A stretch of 6,760 bases of DNA from an uncultured Ruminococcus sp. (GTDB taxonomy: Bacteria > Bacillota > Clostridia > Oscillospirales > CAG-272). How positions within the stretch are numbered: position 1 is the first letter of the stretch; each line of letters begins with the position of its first letter. The translations under genes and the position numbers were made by a program. The notes beneath the pieces were generated by a model, which did not search any database, had not been told where the DNA came from, and saw nothing but the letters and a program-made list of their open reading frames with translations. The stretch is taken from contig URUL01000098.1 in the NCBI GenBank assembly GCA_900551005.1, positions 1 through 6,760 on the forward strand, in the 5' to 3' direction. Below, piece by piece: positions 5,521 through 6,760 of the stretch.

Positions 5521-6330
5521 ATGAAAACCGAAAAAATTTATCTTTATGAAGGGCGCGAAGACGTATATCTGACGGCATATATCGCTGAGCCATATGAATC
5601 ATTGCCTTTCAATCAGAAGAGAAAAGCCGTACTGATCTTCCCCGGCGGTGGATACTGGTACGTTTCACCCAGAGAAGGCGAGCCCATCGCTTTCAACTTT
5701 CTTGCAAAAGGATTCAATGCCTTTGTGCTGGATTACACGGTGAAAGGTATCGATCGCTTTCCCGCTCAGCTTCTGGAAGCGTCCATGTGCATGAAAATAC
5801 TTCATGAGAGAGCAGAAGATTTTCATATCGATCCGGATTATATTTTTACGATAGGCTTTTCCGCCGGCGGCCATCTCTGCGCCTCACACGGAACGATGTG
5901 GAATAAAGATTTCATCTATAATAAAATCGATATGCCGAGAGAATACAACCGCCCCCGCGGCATGATACTCTGCTATCCCGTTATCACAAGCGGAGAATTT
6001 GCCCATGAAGGCTCTATCAAGAATCTGCTCGGCGAGGAAAACTATGCAAAGCAGGAAATGCGCGATCTCGTTTCTCTCGAGAAGGCTGTCTCGGGGGACA
6101 CCGTCCCGGCCTTTATCTGGCATACGGTAACAGATAATGCTGTTCCCATCCAAAATTCACTTTTCTTCATGTCATCGCTTGCGCATAATAATATTCCCTT
6201 TGAGGCGCATCTCTATCCCGTGGGCGCACATGGGCTTTCCCTCGCGGATAAGACAGTCGGCGTAAATTCCATTTACCCGTCGATCCCCGGCTGGTTTGAC
6301 CTTGCCGTGAAGTGGGCTGAATCACTATAA
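5521..6330 (+). CDS. Alpha/beta-hydrolase fold esterase (acetyl-xylan esterase-like)
   Basis: A 269-residue serine hydrolase of the esterase/lipase group with HGGG-like oxyanion loops (BD-FAE or acetyl-xylan esterase type). It has no signal peptide, so it is cytoplasmic. The oxyanion loop is FPGGGYWYVS (40-49). The nucleophile elbow is GFSAGGH (112-118) with Ser114. The acid is probably Asp205 in WHTVTDNAVP (200-209), and the base His237 in YPVGAHGLS (232-240). All three catalytic residues are present. The typical reaction is removal of acetyl or similar small acyl groups from carbohydrate oligomers, but the substrate cannot be read from the sequence. It follows the DUF6873-like gene by 19 bases, presumably on the same transcript, and ends 20 bases before a terminator. 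Confidence 0.9.
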   Translation: MKTEKIYLYEGREDVYLTAYIAEPYESLPFNQKRKAVLIFPGGGYWYVSPREGEPIAFNFLAKGFNAFVLDYTVKGIDRFPAQLLEASMCMKILHERAEDFHIDPDYIFTIGFSAGGHLCASHGTMWNKDFIYNKIDMPREYNRPRGMILCYPVITSGEFAHEGSIKNLLGEENYAKQEMRDLVSLEKAVSGDTVPAFIWHTVTDNAVPIQNSLFFMSSLAHNNIPFEAHLYPVGAHGLSLADKTVGVNSIYPSIPGWFDLAVKWAESL

Positions 6331-6350
6331 TATAAGGGGAATATACCGAA

Positions 6351-6380
6351 AAAAGGAGAGGCGAAAACGCCTCTCCTTTT
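6351..6380. terminator. Bidirectional Rho-independent terminator
   Basis: A perfect 13-bp stem: AAAAGGAGAGGCG (6351-6363) and CGCCTCTCCTTTT (6368-6380) with an AAAA loop. On the minus strand the stem is followed by a six-T run, making a strong terminator for the rubrerythrin gene. On the plus strand four T's end the esterase operon. Confidence 0.92.
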
Positions 6381-6404
6381 GTAAGATCCTTATTTCAAGC
6401 AATC

Positions 6405-6760
6405 TTATTTGCCGAAGTATCTGTTAAGAAGTCCTTCGAATGCCTTGCCGTGTCTTGCTTCATCCTTTGCCATCTCATGGACGGTATCATGGATAGCATC
6501 GAGATTTGCTGCCTTTGCACGGCGTGCGAGATCGTATTTACCTGCTGTTGCACCGTTTTCAGCGGCAACTCTCATCTCAAGATTCTTCTTTGTGCTGGGT
6601 GTAACGACCTCACCGAGAATTTCAGCGAACTTAGCAGCATGCTCTGCCTCTTCATAAGCTGCCTTTTCCCAGTAGAGACCAATCTCGGGATAGCCCTCGC
6701 GGAAAGCAACTCTGGACATTGCGAGATACATGCCTACCTGAGAGCATTCGCCGTTGAAAT
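6405..6760 (-). CDS. Reverse-rubrerythrin-type diiron peroxidase, N-terminus outside window
   Basis: The C-terminal 117 residues of a ferritin-like diiron protein. The frame stays open to the right edge, so the Met at 6731 is internal. Reverse rubrerythrins of Clostridia reduce hydrogen peroxide with electrons from NADH via partner proteins and protect anaerobes from oxygen. Visible from the edge are FNGECSQVGMYLAMSR with iron-ligand candidate Glu4, EEAEH (36-40, ExxH), AENGATAG (66-73), and IHDTVHEMAKDEARH (89-103, second ExxH), ending in FEGLLNRYF. These closely match the clostridial reverse rubrerythrin pattern, in which an N-terminal rubredoxin domain with two CxxC pairs precedes the helical bundle. 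That domain should lie just past 6760. It converges on the esterase operon and shares its terminator. Confidence 0.93.
   Translation of the reverse strand, partial: FNGECSQVGMYLAMSRVAFREGYPEIGLYWEKAAYEEAEHAAKFAEILGEVVTPSTKKNLEMRVAAENGATAGKYDLARRAKAANLDAIHDTVHEMAKDEARHGKAFEGLLNRYFGK

Noticed and set aside
4821..5522. Open frame of 233 codons on the minus strand
   Set aside because: It mirrors the DUF6873-like gene, whose plus-strand reading has a good ribosome binding site, recognisable blocks and operon context.
1..6760. CRISPR arrays, tRNA or rRNA genes, insertion sequences, attachment sites, toxin-antitoxin or phage-defence genes
   Set aside because: Scanning by eye found no spaced direct repeats, cloverleaf, transposase or integrase motifs, or defence-gene signatures. 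All long coding frames are accounted for by the listed genes.

Overview
The window looks like ordinary chromosome from a low-to-mid GC anaerobic Firmicute (Bacillota, class Clostridia). The pointers are a PcrA-type helicase, strong AGGAGG-like ribosome binding sites, a four-cysteine ribosomal protein L28, a DUF378 protein, a protein resembling the Clostridia family DUF6873, and a reverse-rubrerythrin-type peroxide-defence protein. An Oscillospirales- or Lachnospirales-like host is a guess. I see no mobile element, CRISPR array, tRNA or rRNA. Every gap between genes is under 180 bases.

Layout, left to right. (1) Positions 1-2223, plus strand: the C-terminal five sixths of pcrA, then after 12 bases a small protein with an N-terminal membrane anchor and a barrel-like domain. 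A bidirectional terminator follows at 2237-2265. (2) Positions 2278-3471, minus strand: three small genes. In transcription order these are a DUF378 membrane protein, its terminator, a divergent TspO/MBR-like five-helix membrane protein, and an HPr-fold protein without the catalytic histidine. The HPr-like gene has its own strong promoter overlapped by a perfect 9-bp dyad. (3) Positions 3566-4286, plus strand: promoter and trmB (tRNA m7G46 methyltransferase). (4) Positions 4350-4646, plus strand: an extended -10 promoter, a structured leader and rpmB (L28). (5) Positions 4794-6330, plus strand: a two-gene unit of a DUF6873-like protein and an alpha/beta-hydrolase esterase, ending at a bidirectional terminator (6351-6380). 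(6) Positions 6405-6760, minus strand: the C-terminal part of a reverse rubrerythrin running off the right edge.

Most genes are housekeeping: DNA repair, tRNA modification, translation and oxidative stress. No multi-gene novel system is evident. The points worth a second look are small: the HPr-like protein with Glu in place of the phospho-accepting His and a dyad on its promoter, the two possible starts of the membrane-anchored barrel protein, the tryptophan-poor TspO homologue, and the rpmB leader and promoter dyad. Family names were recalled from sequence patterns and were not checked against a database.
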